Below, piece after piece: positions 12,462 through 26,000 of a stretch of DNA of 64,000 bases. Positions within the stretch are counted from its first letter, which is position 1; the number at the start of each line of letters is the position of its first letter. The notes beneath the pieces were generated by a model. It did not search any database and was not told the origin of the DNA. It saw only the letters and a program-made list of their open reading frames with translations. This DNA is from Steinernema hermaphroditum (lineage: Eukaryota; Nematoda; Chromadorea; Rhabditida; Steinernematidae). Location: NCBI GenBank assembly GCA_030435675.1, contig CM059621.1:17916653-17980652 (forward strand), given 5' to 3'. A program made the translations under genes and the position numbers.

Positions 12462-15400
12462 GTTTTGCAGGAAACTAAGATAGTCCACAGTAATCCCAAC
12501 GGGAGTAGGCGCGTTCGATCAGGCTCGTGCAGTTCTACAAGATCCAATCATAAAAATGCTATGGTACTTTGGAGCAGGAGGGTCAGATGCAGAGCTTTTG
12601 GTATGAACGAGGGCCCTGCTGTCTCGAATTGAAAGTTTTGCAGGAAACTAAGATAGTCCACAGTAATCCCAACGGGAGTAGGCGCGTTCGATCAGGCTCG
12701 TGCAGTTCTACAAGATCCAATCATAAAAATGCTATGGTACTTTGGAGCAGGAGGGTCAGATGCAGAGCTTTTGGTATGAACAAGGCCTCTACTGTCTCGA
12801 ATTGAAAGTTTTGCAGGAAACTAAGATAGTCCACAGTAATCCCAACGGGAGTAGGCGCGTTCGATCAGGCTCGTGCAGTTCTACAAGATCCAATCATAAA
12901 AATGCTATGGTACTTTGGAGCAGGAGGGTCAGATGCAGAGCTTTTGGTATGAACAAGGGCTCTGCTGTCTCGAATTGAAAGTTTTGCAGGAAACTAAGAT
13001 AGTCCACAGTAATCCCAACGGGAGTAGGCGCGTTCGATCAGGCTCGTGCAGTTCTACAAGATCCAATCATAAAAATGCTATGGTACTTTGGAGCAGGAGG
13101 GTCAGATGCAGAGCTTTTGGTATGAGCAAGGGCTCTGCTGTCTCGAATTGAAAGTTTTGCAGGAAACTAAGATAGTCCACAGTAATCCCAACGGGAGTAG
13201 GCGCGTTCGATCAGGCTCGTGCAGTTGAACAAGATTCAATCATAAAAATGCTATGGTACTTTGGAGCAGGAGGGTCAGATGCAGAGCTTTTGGTATGAGC
13301 GGGGGCCCTGCTGTCTCGAATTGAAAGTTTTGCAGGAAACTAAGATAGTCCACAGTAATCCCAACGGGAGTAGGCGCGTTCGATCAGGCTCGTGCAGTTC
13401 TACAAGATCCAATCATAAAAATGATATGGTACTTTGGAGCAGGAGGGTCAGATGCAGAGCTTTTGGTATGAACAAGGCCTCAACTGTCTCGAATTGAAAG
13501 TTTTGCAGGAAACTAAGATAGTCCACAGTAATCCCAACGGGAGTAGGCGCGTTCGATCAGGCTCGTGCAGTAGAACAAGATTCAATCATAAAAATGCTAT
13601 GGTACTTTGGAGCAGGAGGGTCAGATGCAGAGCTTTTGGTATGAGCAAGGGCCCTGCTGTCTCGAATTGAAAGTTTTGCAGGAAACTAAGATAGTCCACA
13701 GTAATCCCAACGGGAGTAGGCGCGTTCGATCAGGCTCGTGCAGTTCTACAAGATCCAATCATAAAAATGATATGGTACTTTGGAGCAGGAGGGTCAGATG
13801 CAGAGCTTTTGGTATGAACAAGGCCTCTACTGTCTCGAATTGAAAGTTTTGCAGGAAACTAAGATAGTCCACAGTAATCCCAACGGGAGTAGGCGCGTTC
13901 GATCAGGCTCGTGCAGTTCTACAAGATCCAATCATAAAAATGCTATGGTACTTTGGAGCAGGAGGGTCAGATGCAGAGCTTTTGGTATGAGCAAGGGCCC
14001 TGCTGTCTCGAATTGAAAGTTTTGCAGGAAACTAAGATAGTCCACAGTAATCCCAACGGGAGTAGGCGCGTTCGATCAGGCTCGTGCAGTTCTACAAGAT
14101 CCAATCATAAAAATGCTATGGTACTTTGGAGCAGGAGGGTCAGATGCAGAGCTTTTGGTATGAGCAAGGGCCCTGCTGTCTCGAATTGAAAGTTTTGCAG
14201 GAAACTAAGATAGTCCACAGTAATCCCAACGGGAGTAGGCGCGTTCGATCAGGCTCGTGCAGTTCTACAAGATCCAATCATAAAAATGCTATGGTACTTT
14301 GGAGCAGGAGGGTCAGATGCAGAGCTTTTGGTATGAACAAGGCCTCAACTGTCTCGAATTGAAAGTTTTGCAGGAAACTAAGATAGTCCACAGTAATCCC
14401 AACGGGAGTAGGCGCGTTCGATCAGGCTCGTGCAGTTCTACAAGATCCAATCATAAAAATGCTATGGTACTTTGGAGCAGGAGGGTCAGATGCAGAGCTT
14501 TTGGTATGAACAAGGCCTCAACTGTCTCGAATTGAAAGTTTTGCAGGAAACTAAGATAGTCCACAGTAATCCCAACGGGAGTAGGCGCGTTCGATCAGGC
14601 TCGTGCAGTTCTACAAGATCCAATCATAAAAATGATATGGTACTTTGGAGCAGGAGGGTCAGATGCAGAGCTTTTGGTATGAACAAGGCCTCAACTGTCT
14701 CGAATTGAAAGTTTTGCAGGAAACTAAGATAGTCCACAGTAATCCCAACGGGAGTAGGCGCGTTCGATCAGGCTCGTGCAGTTGAACAAGATTCAATCAT
14801 AAAAATGCTATGGTACTTTGGAGCAGGAGGGTCAGATGCAGAGCTTTTGGTATGAGCAAGGGCCCTGCTGTCTCGAATTGAAAGTTTTGCAGGAAACTAA
14901 GATAGTCCACAGTAATCCCAACGGGAGTAGGCGCGTTCGATCAGGCTCGTGCAGTTCTACAAGATCCAATCATAAAAATGATATGGTACTTTGGAGCAGG
15001 AGGGTCAGATGCAGAGCTTTTGGTATGAACAAGGCCTCAACTGTCTCGAATTGAAAGTTTTGCAGGAAACTAAGATAGTCCACAGTAATCCCAACGGGAG
15101 TAGGCGCGTTCGATCAGGCTCGTGCAGTTCTACAAGATCCAATCATAAAAATGCTATGGTACTTTGGAGCAGGAGGGTCAGATGCAGAGCTTTTGGTATG
15201 AACAAGGGCCCTGCTGTCTCGAATTGAAAGTTTTGCAGGAAACTAAGATAGTCCACAGTAATCCCAACGGGAGTAGGCGCGTTCGATCAGGCTCGTGCAG
15301 TTGAACAAGATTCAATCATAAAAATGCTATGGTACTTTGGAGCAGGAGGGTCAGATGCAGAGCTTTTGGTATGAGCGGGGGCCCTGCTGTCTCGAATTGA

Positions 15401-16787
15401 AAGTTTTGCAGGAAACTAAGATAGTCCACAGTAATCCCAACGGGAGTAGGCGCGTTCGATCAGGCTCGTGCAGTTCTACAAGATCCAATCATAAAAATGA
15501 TATGGTACTTTGGAGCAGGAGGGTCAGATGCAGAGCTTTTGGTATGAACAAGGCCTCTGCTGTCTCGAATTGAAAGTTTTGCAGGAAACTAAGATAGTCC
15601 ACAGTAATTCCAACGGGAGTAGGCGCGTTCGATCAGGCTCGTGCAGTTCTACAAGATCCAATCATAAAAATGCTATGGTACTTTGGAGCAGGAGGGTCAG
15701 ATGCAGAGCTTTTGGTATGAGCGGGGGCCCTGCTGTCTCGAATTGAAAGTTTTGCAGGAAACTAAGATAGTCCACAGTAATCCCAACGGGAGTAGGCGCG
15801 TTCGATCAGGCTCGTGCAGTTCTACAAGATCCAATCATAAAAATGCTATGGTACTTTGGAGCAGGAGGGTCAGATGCAGAGCTTTTGGTATGAACAAGGC
15901 CTCAACTGTCTCGAATTGAAAGTTTTGCAGGAAACTAAGATAGTCCACAGTAATCCCAACGGGAATAGGCGCGTTTGATCAGGCTCGTGCAGTTCTACAA
16001 GATCCAATCATAAAAATGCTATGGTACTTTGGAGCAGGAGGGTCAGATGCAGAGCTTTTGGTATGAGCAAGGGCCCTGCTGTCTCGAATTGAAAGTTTTG
16101 CAGGAAACTAAGATAGTCCACAGTAATCCCAACGGGAGTAGGCGCGTTCGATCAGGCTCGTGCAGTTGAACAAGATCCAATCATAAAAATGCTATGGTAC
16201 TTTGGAGCAGGAGGGTCAGATGCAGAGCTTTTGGTATGAGCAAGGCCTCTACTGTCTCGAATTGAAAGTTTTGCAGGAAACTAAGATAGTCCACAGTAAT
16301 CCCAACGGGAGTAGGCGCGTTCGATCAGGCTCGTGCAGTTCTACAAGATCCAATCATAAAAATGCTATGGTACTTTGGAGCAGGAGGGTCAGATGCAGAG
16401 CTTTTGGTATGAGCGAGGGGCTCTGCTGTCTCGAATTGAAAGTTTTGCAGGAAACTAAGATAGTCCACAGTAATCCCAACGGGAGTAGGCGCGTTCGATC
16501 AGGCTCGTGCAGTAGAACAAGATTCAATCATAAAAATGCTATGGTACTTTGGAGCAGGAGGGTCAGATGCAGAGCTTTTGGTATGAACAAGGGCCCTGCT
16601 GTCTCGAATTGAAAGTTTTGCAGGAAACTAAGATAGTCCACAGTAATCCCAACGGGAGTAGGCGCGTTCGATCAGGCTCGTGCAGTTCTACAAGATCCAA
16701 TCATAAAAATGCTATGGTACTTTGGAGCAGGAGGGTCAGATGCAGAGCTTTTGGTATGAGCAAGGGCCCTGCTGTCTCGAATTGAAA

Positions 16788-16951
16788 GTTTTGCAGGAAA
16801 CTAAGATAGTCCACAGTAATCCCAACGGGAGTAGGCGCGTTCGATCAGGCTCGTGCAGTTCTACAAGATCCAATCATAAAAATGCTATGGTACTTTGGAG
16901 CAGGAGGGTCAGATGCAGAGCTTTTGCTGGCCCTGCTGTCTCGAATTGAAA
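16788..16951 (+). repeat. Short 164-bp monomer with 9-bp deletion
   Basis: The stretch that normally reads GCTTTTGGTATGAGCAAGGG then CCC reads GCTTTTGCTGGCCC here (near 16,920-16,933). This removes nine bases net from the tail window. It is the largest deletion in the window, and the next monomer starts in normal phase at 16,952. Not seen in any other copy, so it has not spread. Confidence 0.9.
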
Positions 16952-19900
16952 GTTTTGCAGGAAACTAAGATAGTCCACAGTAATCCCAACGGGAGTAGGC
17001 GCGTTCGATCAGGCTCGTGCAGTTCTACAAGATCCAATCATAAAAATGCTATGGTACTTTGGAGCAGGAGGGTCAGATGCAGAGCTTTTGGTATGAACAA
17101 GGCCTCAACTGTCTCGAATTGAAAGTTTTGCAGGAAACTAAGATAGTCCACAGTAATCCCAACGGGAGTAGGCGCGTTCGATCAGGCTCGTGCAGTAGAA
17201 CAAGATTCAATCATAAAAATGCTATGGTACTTTGGAGCAGGAGGGTCAGATGCAGAGCTTTTGGTATGAGCAAGGGCCCTGCTGTCTCGAATTGAAAGTT
17301 TTGCAGGAAACTAAGATAGTCCACAGTAATCCCAACGGGAGTAGGCGCGTTCGATCAGGCTCGTGCAGTTCTACAAGATCCAATCATAAAAATGCTATGG
17401 TACTTTGGAGCAGGAGGGTCAGATGCAGAGCTTTTGGTATGAACAAGGCCTCAACTGTCTCGAATTGAAAGTTTTGCAGGAAACTAAGATAGTCCACAGT
17501 AATCCCAACGGGAGTAGGCGCGTTCGATCAGGCTCGTGCAGTTCTACAAGATCCAATCATAAAAATGCTATGGTACTTTGGAGCAGGAGGGTCAGATGCA
17601 GAGCTTTTGGTATGAGCAAGGGCCCTGCTGTCTCGAATTGAAAGTTTTGCAGGAAACTAAGATAGTCCACAGTAATCCCAACGGGAGTAGGCGCGTTCGA
17701 TCAGGCTCGTGCAGTTGAACAAGATTCAATCATAAAAATGCTATGGTACTTTGGAGCAGGAGGGTCAGATGCAGAGCTTTTGGTATGAGCGGGGGCCCTG
17801 CTGTCTCGAATTGAAAGTTTTGCAGGAAACTAAGATAGTCCACAGTAATCCCAACGGGAATAGGCGCGTTCGATCAGGCTCGTGCAGTTGAACAAGATTC
17901 AATCATAAAAATGCTATGGTACTTTGGAGCAGGAGGGTCAGATGCAGAGCTTTTGGTATGAGCAAGGGCCCTACTGTCTCGAATTGAAAGTTTTGCAGGA
18001 AACTAAGATAGTCCACAGTAATCCCAACGGGAGTAGGCGCGTTCGATCAGGCTCGTGCAGTAGAACAAGATTCAATCATAAAAATGCTATGGTACTTTGG
18101 AGCAGGAGGGTCAGATGCAGAGCTTTTGGTATGAGCAAGGGCCCTGCTGTCTCGAATTGAAAGTTTTGCAGGAAACTAAGATAGTCCACAGTAATCCCAA
18201 CGGGAATAGGCGCGTTCGATCAGGCTCGTGCAGTTCTACAAGATCCAATCATAAAAATGCTATGGTACTTTGGAGCAGGAGGGTCAGATGCAGAGCTTTT
18301 GGTATGAGCAAGGGCCCTGCTGTCTCGAATTGAAAGTTTTGCAGGAAACTAAGATAGTCCACAGTAATCCCAACGGGAGTAGGCGCGTTCGATCAGGCTC
18401 GTGCAGTTCTACAAGATCCAATCATAAAAATGCTATGGTACTTTGGAGCAGGAGGGTCAGATGCAGAGCTTTTGGTATGAGCAAGGGCCCTGCTGTCTCG
18501 AATTGAAAGTTTTGCAGGAAACTAAGATAGTCCACAGTAATCCCAACGGGAGTAGGCGCGTTCGATCAGGCTCGTGCAGTTCAACAAGATCCAATCATAA
18601 AAATGCTATGGTACTTTGGAGCAGGAGGGTCAGATGCAGAGCTTTTGGTATGAGCAAGGGCCCTGCTGTCTCGAATTGAAAGTTTTGCAGGAAACTAAGA
18701 TAGTCCACAGTAATCCCAACGGGAATAGGCGCGTTCGATCAGGCTCGTGCAGTTCTACAAGATCCAATCATAAAAATGCTATGGTACTTTGGAGCAGGAG
18801 GGTCAGATGCAGAGCTCTTTGTATGAACAAGGCCTCAACTGTCTCGAATTGAAAGTTTTGCAGGAAACTAAGATAGTCCACAGTAATCCCAACGGGAATA
18901 GGCGCGTTCGATCAGGCTCGTGCAGTAGAACAAGATTCAATCATAAAAATGCTATGGTACTTTGGAGCAGGAGGGTCAGATGCAGAGCTTTTGGTATGAG
19001 CAAGGGCCCTGCTGTCTCGAATTGAAAGTTTTGCAGGAAACTAAGATAGTCCACAGTAATCCCAACGGGAGTAGGCGCGTTCGATCAGGCTCGTGCAGTT
19101 CTACAAGATCCAATCATAAAAATGCTATGGTACTTTGGAGCAGGAGGGTCAGATGCAGAGCTTTTGGTATGAGCAAGGGCCCTGCTGTCTCGAATTGAAA
19201 GTTTTGCAGGAAACTAAGATAGTCCACAGTAATCCCAACGGGAGTAGGCGCGTTCGATCAGGCTCGTGCAGTTGAACAAGATTCAATCATAAAAATGCTA
19301 TGGTACTTTGGAGCAGGAGGGTCAGATGCAGAGCTTTTGGTATGAGCAAGGGCCCTGCTGTCTCGAATTGAAAGTTTTGCAGGAAACTAAGATAGTCCAC
19401 AGTAATCCCAACGGGAGTAGGCGCGTTCGATCAGGCTCGTGCAGTTGTACAAGATCCAATCATAAAAATGCTATGGTACTTTGGAGCAGGAGGGTCAGAT
19501 GCAGAGCTTTTGGTATGAGCAAGGGCCCTGCTGTCTCGAATTGAAAGTTTTGCAGGAAACTAAGATAGTCCACAGTAATCCCAACGGGAGTAGGCGCGTT
19601 CGATCAGGCTCGTGCAGTAGAACAAGATTCAATCATAAAAATGCTATGGTACTTTGGAGCAGGAGGGTCAGATGCAGAGCTTTTGGTATGAACAAGGCCT
19701 CTACTGTCTCGAATTGAAAGTTTTGCAGGAAACTAAGATAGTCCACAGTAATCCCAACGGGAATAGGCGCGTTCGATCAGGCTCGTGCAGTTCAACAAGA
19801 TCCAATCATAAAAATGCTATGGTACTTTGGAGCAGGAGGGTCAGATGCAGAGCTTTTGGTATGAGCAAGGGCCCTGCTGTCTCGAATTGAAAGTTTTGCA

Positions 19901-22835
19901 GGAAACTAAGATAGTCCACAGTAATCCCAACGGGAATAGGCGCGTTCGATCAGGCTCGTGCAGTTCTACAAGATTCAATCATAAAAATGCTATGGTACTT
20001 TGGAGCAGGAGGGTCAGATGCAGAGCTTTTGGTATGAGCAAGGGCCCTGCTGTCTCGAATTGAAAGTTTTGCAGGAAACTAAGATAGTCCACAGTAATCC
20101 CAACGGGAGTAGGCGCGTTCGATCAGGCTCGTGCAGTTGAACAAGATTCAATCATAAAAATGCTATGGTACTTTGGAGCAGGAGGGTCAGATGCAGAGCT
20201 TTTGGTATGAGCAAGGGCCCTGCTGTCTCGAATTGAAAGTTTTGCAGGAAACTAAGATAGTCCACAGTAATCCCAACGGGAATAGGCGCGTTCGATCAGG
20301 CTCGTGCAGTTGTACAAGATTCAATCATAAAAATGCTATGGTACTTTGGAGCAGGAGGGTCAGATGCAGAGCTTTTGGTATGAGCAAGGGCCCTGCTGTC
20401 TCGAATTGAAAGTTTTGCAGGAAACTAAGATAGTCCACAGTAATCCCAACGGGAATAGGCGCGTTCGATCAGGCTCGTGCAGTTGAACAAGATTCAATCA
20501 TAAAAATGCTATGGTACTTTGGAGCAGGAGGGTCAGATGCAGAGCTTTTGGTATGAGCAAGGGCCCAACTGTCTCGAATTGAAAGTTTTGCAGGAAACTA
20601 AGATAGTCCACAGTAATCCCAACGGGAATAGGCGCGTTCGATCAGGCTCGTGCAGTAGAACAAGATTCAATCATAAAAATGCTATGGTACTTTGGAGCAG
20701 GAGGGTCAGATGCAGAGCTTTTGGTATGAACAAGGGCCCTGCTGTCTCGAATTGAAAGTTTTGCAGGAAACTAAGATAGTCCACAGTAATCCCAACGGGA
20801 ATAGGCGCGTTCGATCAGGCTCGTGCAGTTCAACAAGATCCAATCATAAAAATGCTATGGTACTTTGGAGCAGGAGGGTCAGATGCAGAGCTTTTGGTAT
20901 GAGCAAGGGCCCTGCTGTCTCGAATTGAAAGTTTTGCAGGAAACTAAGATAGTCCACAGTAATCCCAACGGGAGTAGGCGCGTTCGATCAGGCTCGTGCA
21001 GTTCTACAACATCCAATCATAAAAATGCTATGGTACTTTGGAGCAGGAGGGTCAGATGCAGAGCTTTTGGTATGAGCAAGGGCCCTGCTGTCTCGAATTG
21101 AAAGTTTTGCAGGAAACTAAGATAGTCCACAGTAATCCCAACGGGAGTAGGCGCGTTCGATCAGGCTCGTGCAGTAGAACAAGATTCAATCATAAAAATG
21201 CTATGGTACTTTGGAGCAGGAGGGTCAGATGCAGAGCTTTTGGTATGAGCAAGGGCCCTGCTGTCTCGAATTGAAAGTTTTGCAGGAAACTAAGATAGTC
21301 CACAGTAATCCCAACGGGAATAGGCGCGTTCGATCAGGCTCGTGCAGTAGAACAAGATCCAATCATAAAAATGCTATGGTACTTTGGAGCAGGAGGGTCA
21401 GATGCAGAGCTTTTGGTATGAGCAAGGGCCCTGCTGTCTCGAATTGAAAGTTTTGCAGGAAACTAAGATAGTCCACAGTAATCCCAACGGGAGTAGGCGC
21501 GTTCGATCAGGCTCGTGCAGTAGAACAAGATTCAATCATAAAAATGCTATGGTACTTTGGAGCAGGAGGGTCAGATGCAGAGCTTTTGGTATGAGCAAGG
21601 GCCCTGCTGTCTCGAATTGAAAGTTTTGCAGGAAACTAAGATAGTCCACAGTAATCCCAACGGGAGTAGGCGCGTTCGATCAGGCTCGTGCAGTAGAACA
21701 AGATTCAATCATAAAAATGCTATGGTACTTTGGAGCAGGAGGGTCAGATGCAGAGCTTTTGGTATGAGCAAGGGCCCTGCTGTCTCGAATTGAAAGTTTT
21801 GCAGGAAACTAAGATAGTCCACAGTAATCCCAACGGGAATAGGCGCGTTCGATCAGGCTCGTGCAGTTCTACAAGATCCAATCATAAAAATGCTATGGTA
21901 CTTTGGAGCAGGAGGGTCAGATGCAGAGCTTTTGGTATGAACAAGGGCCTCAACTGTCTCGAATTGAAAGTTTTGCAGGAAACTAAGATAGTCCACAGTA
22001 AATCCAACGGGAATAGGCGCGTTTGATCAGGCTCGTGCAGTTGAACAAGATTCAATCATAAAAATGCTATGGTACTTTGGAGCAGGAGGGTCAGATGCAG
22101 AGCTTTTGGTATGAGCAAGGGCCCTGCTGTCTCGAATTGAAAGTTTTGCAGGAAACTAAGATAGTCCACAGTAATCCCAACGGGAATAGGCGCGTTCGAT
22201 CAGGCTCGTGCAGTAGAACAAGATTCAATCATAAAAATGCTATGGTACTTTGGAGCAGGAGGGTCAGATGCAGAGCTTTTGGTATGAACAAGGCCTCAAC
22301 TGTCTCGAATTGAAAGTTTTGCAGGAAACTAAGATAGTCCACAGTAATCCCAACGGGAATAGGCGCGTTCGATCAGGCTCGTGCAGTAGAACAAGATTCA
22401 ATCATAAAAATGCTATGGTACTTTGGAGCAGGAGGGTCAGATGCAGAGCTTTTGGTATGAACAAGGCCCCTACTGTCTCGAATTGAAAGTTTTGCAGGAA
22501 ACTAAGATAGTCCACAGTAATCCCAACGGGAATAGGCGCGTTCGATCAGGCTCGTGCAGTTCTACAAGATCCAATCATAAAAATGCTATGGTACTTTGGA
22601 GCAGGAGGGTCAGATGCAGAGCTTTTGGTATGAACAAGGCCTCCTACTGTCTCGAATTGAAAGTTTTGCAGGAAACTAAGATAGTCCACAGTAATCCCAA
22701 CGGGAATAGGCGCGTTCGATCAGGCTCGTGCAGTAGAACAAGATTCAATCATAAAAATGCTATGGTACTTTGGAGCAGGAGGGTCAGATGCAGAGCTTTT
22801 GGTATGAGCAAGGGCCCTGCTGTCTCGAATTGAAA

Positions 22836-23007
22836 GTTTTGCAGGAAACTAAGATAGTCCACAGTAATCCCAACGGGAGTAGGCGCGTTCGATCAGGCTC
22901 GTGCAGTAGAACAAGATTCAATCATAAAAATGCTATGGTACTTTGGAGCAGGAGGGTCAGATGCAGAGCTTTTGGTATGAGCAAGGCCCTGCTGTCTCGA
23001 ATTGAAA
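22836..23007 (+). repeat. 172-bp monomer with 1-bp deletion in the tail
   Basis: The tail reads GCAAGGCCCTGCTG (near 22,980-22,993) in place of GCAAGGGCCCTGCTG, losing one base of the G/C run. It is the only net -1 monomer in the window. Confidence 0.85.
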
Positions 23008-26000
23008 GTTTTGCAGGAAACTAAGATAGTCCACAGTAATCCCAACGGGAATAGGCGCGTTCGATCAGGCTCGTGCAGTAGAACAAGATTCAATCATAAA
23101 AATGCTATGGTACTTTGGAGCAGGAGGGTCAGATGCAGAGCTTTTGGTATGAACAAGGCCTCTACTGTCTCGAATTGAAAGTTTTGCAGGAAACTAAGAT
23201 AGTCCACAGTAATTCCAACGGGAATAGGCGCGTTTGATCAGGCTCGTGCAGTAGAACAAGATTCAATCATAAAAATGCTATGGTACTTTGGAGCAGGAGG
23301 GTCAGATGCAGAGCTTTTGGTATGAGCAAGGGCCCTGCTGTCTCGAATTGAAAGTTTTGCAGGAAACTAAGATAGTCCACAGTAATCCCAACGGGAGTAG
23401 GCGCGTTCGATCAGGCTCGTGCAGTAGAACAAGATTCAATCATAAAAATGCTATGGTACTTTGGAGCAGGAGGGTCAGATGCAGAGCTTTTGGTATGAAC
23501 AAGGCCTCAACTGTCTCGAATTGAAAGTTTTGCAGGAAACTAAGATAGTCCACAGTAATCCCAACGGGAATAGGCGCGTTCGATCAGGCTCGTGCAGTAG
23601 AACAAGATTCAATCATAAAAATGCTATGGTACTTTGGAGCAGGAGGGTCAGATGCAGAGCTTTTGGTATGAACAAGGCCTCTGCTGTCTCGAATTGAAAG
23701 TTTTGCAGGAAACTAAGATAGTCCACAGTAATTCCAACGGGAATAGGCGCGTTCGATCAGGCTCGTGCAGTAGAACAAGATTCAATCATAAAAATGCTAT
23801 GGTACTTTGGAGCAGGAGGGTCAGATGCAGAGCTTTTGGTATGAACAAGGGCCCTGCTGTCTCGAATTGAAAGTTTTGCAGGAAACTAAGATAGTCCACA
23901 GTAATCCCAACGGGAATAGGCGCGTTCGATCAGGCTCGTGCAGTAGAACAAGATTCAATCATAAAAATGCTATGGTACTTTGGAGCAGGAGGGTCAGATG
24001 CAGAGCTTTTGGTATGAGCAAGGCCCCTGCTGTCTCGAATTGAAAGTTTTGCAGGAAACTAAGATAGTCCACAGTAATCCCAACGGGAATAGGCGCGTTC
24101 GATCAGGCTCGTGCAGTAGAACAAGATTCAATCATAAAAATGCTATGGTACTTTGGAGCAGGAGGGTCAGATGCAGAGCTTTTGGTATGAACAAGGCCTC
24201 AACTGTCTCGAATTGAAAGTTTTGCAGGAAACTAAGATAGTCCACAGTAAATCCAACGGGAATAGGCGCGTTCGATCAGGCTCGTGCAGTAGAACAAGAT
24301 TCAATCATAAAAATGCTATGGTACTTTGGAGCAGGAGGGTCAGATGCAGAGCTTTTGGTATGAACAAGGCCTCAACTGTCTCGAATTGAAAGTTTTGCAG
24401 GAAACTAAGATAGTCCACAGTAATCCCAACGGGAATAGGCGCGTTCGATCAGGCTCGTGCAGTTGTACAAGATCCAATCATAAAAATGCTATGGTACTTT
24501 GGAGCAGGAGGGTCAGATGCAGAGCTTTTGGTATGAACAAGGCCTCCTACTGTCTCGAATTGAAAGTTTTGCAGGAAACTAAGATAGTCCACAGTAATCC
24601 CAACGGGAGTAGGCGCGTTCGATCAGGCTCGTGCAGTAGAACAAGATTCAATCATAAAAATGCTATGGTACTTTGGAGCAGGAGGGTCAGATGCAGAGCT
24701 TTTGGTATGAGCAAGGGCCCTGCTGTCTCGAATTGAAAGTTTTGCAGGAAACTAAGATAGTCCACAGTAATCCCAACGGGAGTAGGCGCGTTCGATCAGG
24801 CTCGTGCAGTTCTACAAGATCCAATCATAAAAATGATATGGTACTTTGGAGCAGGAGGGTCAGATGCAGAGCTTTTGGTATGAACAAGGCCTCAACTGTC
24901 TCGAATTGAAAGTTTTGCAGGAAACTAAGATAGTCCACAGTAATCCCAACGGGAGTAGGCGCGTTCGATCAGGCTCGTGCAGTTCTACAAGATCCAATCA
25001 TAAAAATGCTATGGTACTTTGGAGCAGGAGGGTCAGATGCAGAGCTTTTGGTATGAGCGGGGCCCCTGCTGTCTCGAATTGAAAGTTTTGCAGGAAACTA
25101 AGATAGTCCACAGTAATCCCAACGGGAGTAGGCGCGTTCGATCAGGCTCGTGCAGTTCTACAACATCCAATCATAAAAATGCTATGGTACTTTGGAGCAG
25201 GAGGGTCAGATGCAGAGCTTTTGGTATGAGCAAGGGCCTCTGCTGTCTCGAATTGAAAGTTTTGCAGGAAACTAAGATAGTCCACAGTAATCCCAACGGG
25301 AGTAGGCGCGTTCGATCAGGCTCGTGCAGTTCTACAAGATCCAATCATAAAAATGCTATGGTACTTTGGAGCAGGAGGGTCAGATGCAGAGCTTTTGGTA
25401 TGAACAAGGCCTCTACTGTCTCGAATTGAAAGTTTTGCAGGAAACTAAGATAGTCCACAGTAATCCCAACGGGAGTAGGCGCGTTCGATCAGGCTCGTGC
25501 AGTTCTACAAGATCCAATCATAAAAATGATATGGTACTTTGGAGCAGGAGGGTCAGATGCAGAGCTTTTGGTATGAACAAGGCCTCAACTGTCTCGAATT
25601 GAAAGTTTTGCAGGAAACTAAGATAGTCCACAGTAATCCCAACGGGAGTAGGCGCGTTCGATCAGGCTCGTGCAGTTGTACAAGATTCAATCATAAAAAT
25701 GCTATGGTACTTTGGAGCAGGAGGGTCAGATGCAGAGCTTTTGGTATGAGCGGGGGCCCTGCTGTCTCGAATTGAAAGTTTTGCAGGAAACTAAGATAGT
25801 CCACAGTAATCCCAACGGGAGTAGGCGCGTTCGATCAGGCTCGTGCAGTTCTACAAGATCCAATCATAAAAATGATATGGTACTTTGGAGCAGGAGGGTC
25901 AGATGCAGAGCTTTTGGTATGAACAAGGCCTCAACTGTCTCGAATTGAAAGTTTTGCAGGAAACTAAGATAGTCCACAGTAATCCCAACGGGAGTAGGCG

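Larger units (their letters stand above)
1..15575 (+). repeat. Domain 1: D/A-alternating satellite domain
   Basis: Ninety monomers. Thirty carry A at position 98 (ATGATAT, D type) and sixty carry C (ATGCTAT, A type). No two D monomers are adjacent, and long stretches alternate strictly, for example monomers 3-15 (347-2,596). D monomers almost always end in the ACAAGGCCTCAACT or TACT tail. The variant TACGAG at position 142 (tail with GCGGGGG) appears here near 1,180, 2,219, 3,430, 4,989, 7,412, 9,834 and 11,911. GGAATAG occurs only in the four T55 monomers (174, 2,424, 6,406 and 12,116). The CCAGCG variant at 36-40 is absent. The boundary is the last D monomer (15,403-15,575) before the D-free domain; it is soft, not a junction with other DNA. 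Confidence 0.8.
15576..24738 (+). repeat. Domain 2: D-free satellite domain rich in GTAGAAC and GGAATAG variants
   Basis: Fifty-three consecutive monomers all have C at position 98. From about 17.8 kb the GGAATAG form (A at 44), otherwise rare outside T55 monomers in domains 1 and 3, becomes common with the normal CGTTCGATC context. From about 20.6 kb GTAGAACAAGATTC is the majority form of window 72-83. GTTCAACAAGATCC is seen only here, in monomers starting 18,509, 19,720 and 20,758 (7 and 6 monomers apart). A private change, GAGCTCTTTGTATG, sits near 18,813-18,826. The domain also holds the only 164-bp and 172-bp monomers in the window. Confidence 0.75.

Noticed and set aside
22893..23093. 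Minus-strand open frame of 66 codons (similar ones at 60,132-60,320 and 62,712-62,915).
   Set aside because: Each exists only because a local indel (1-bp deletion, 11-bp duplication or 1-bp insertions) shifts the frame of the satellite. They are repeat sequence with no independent support.
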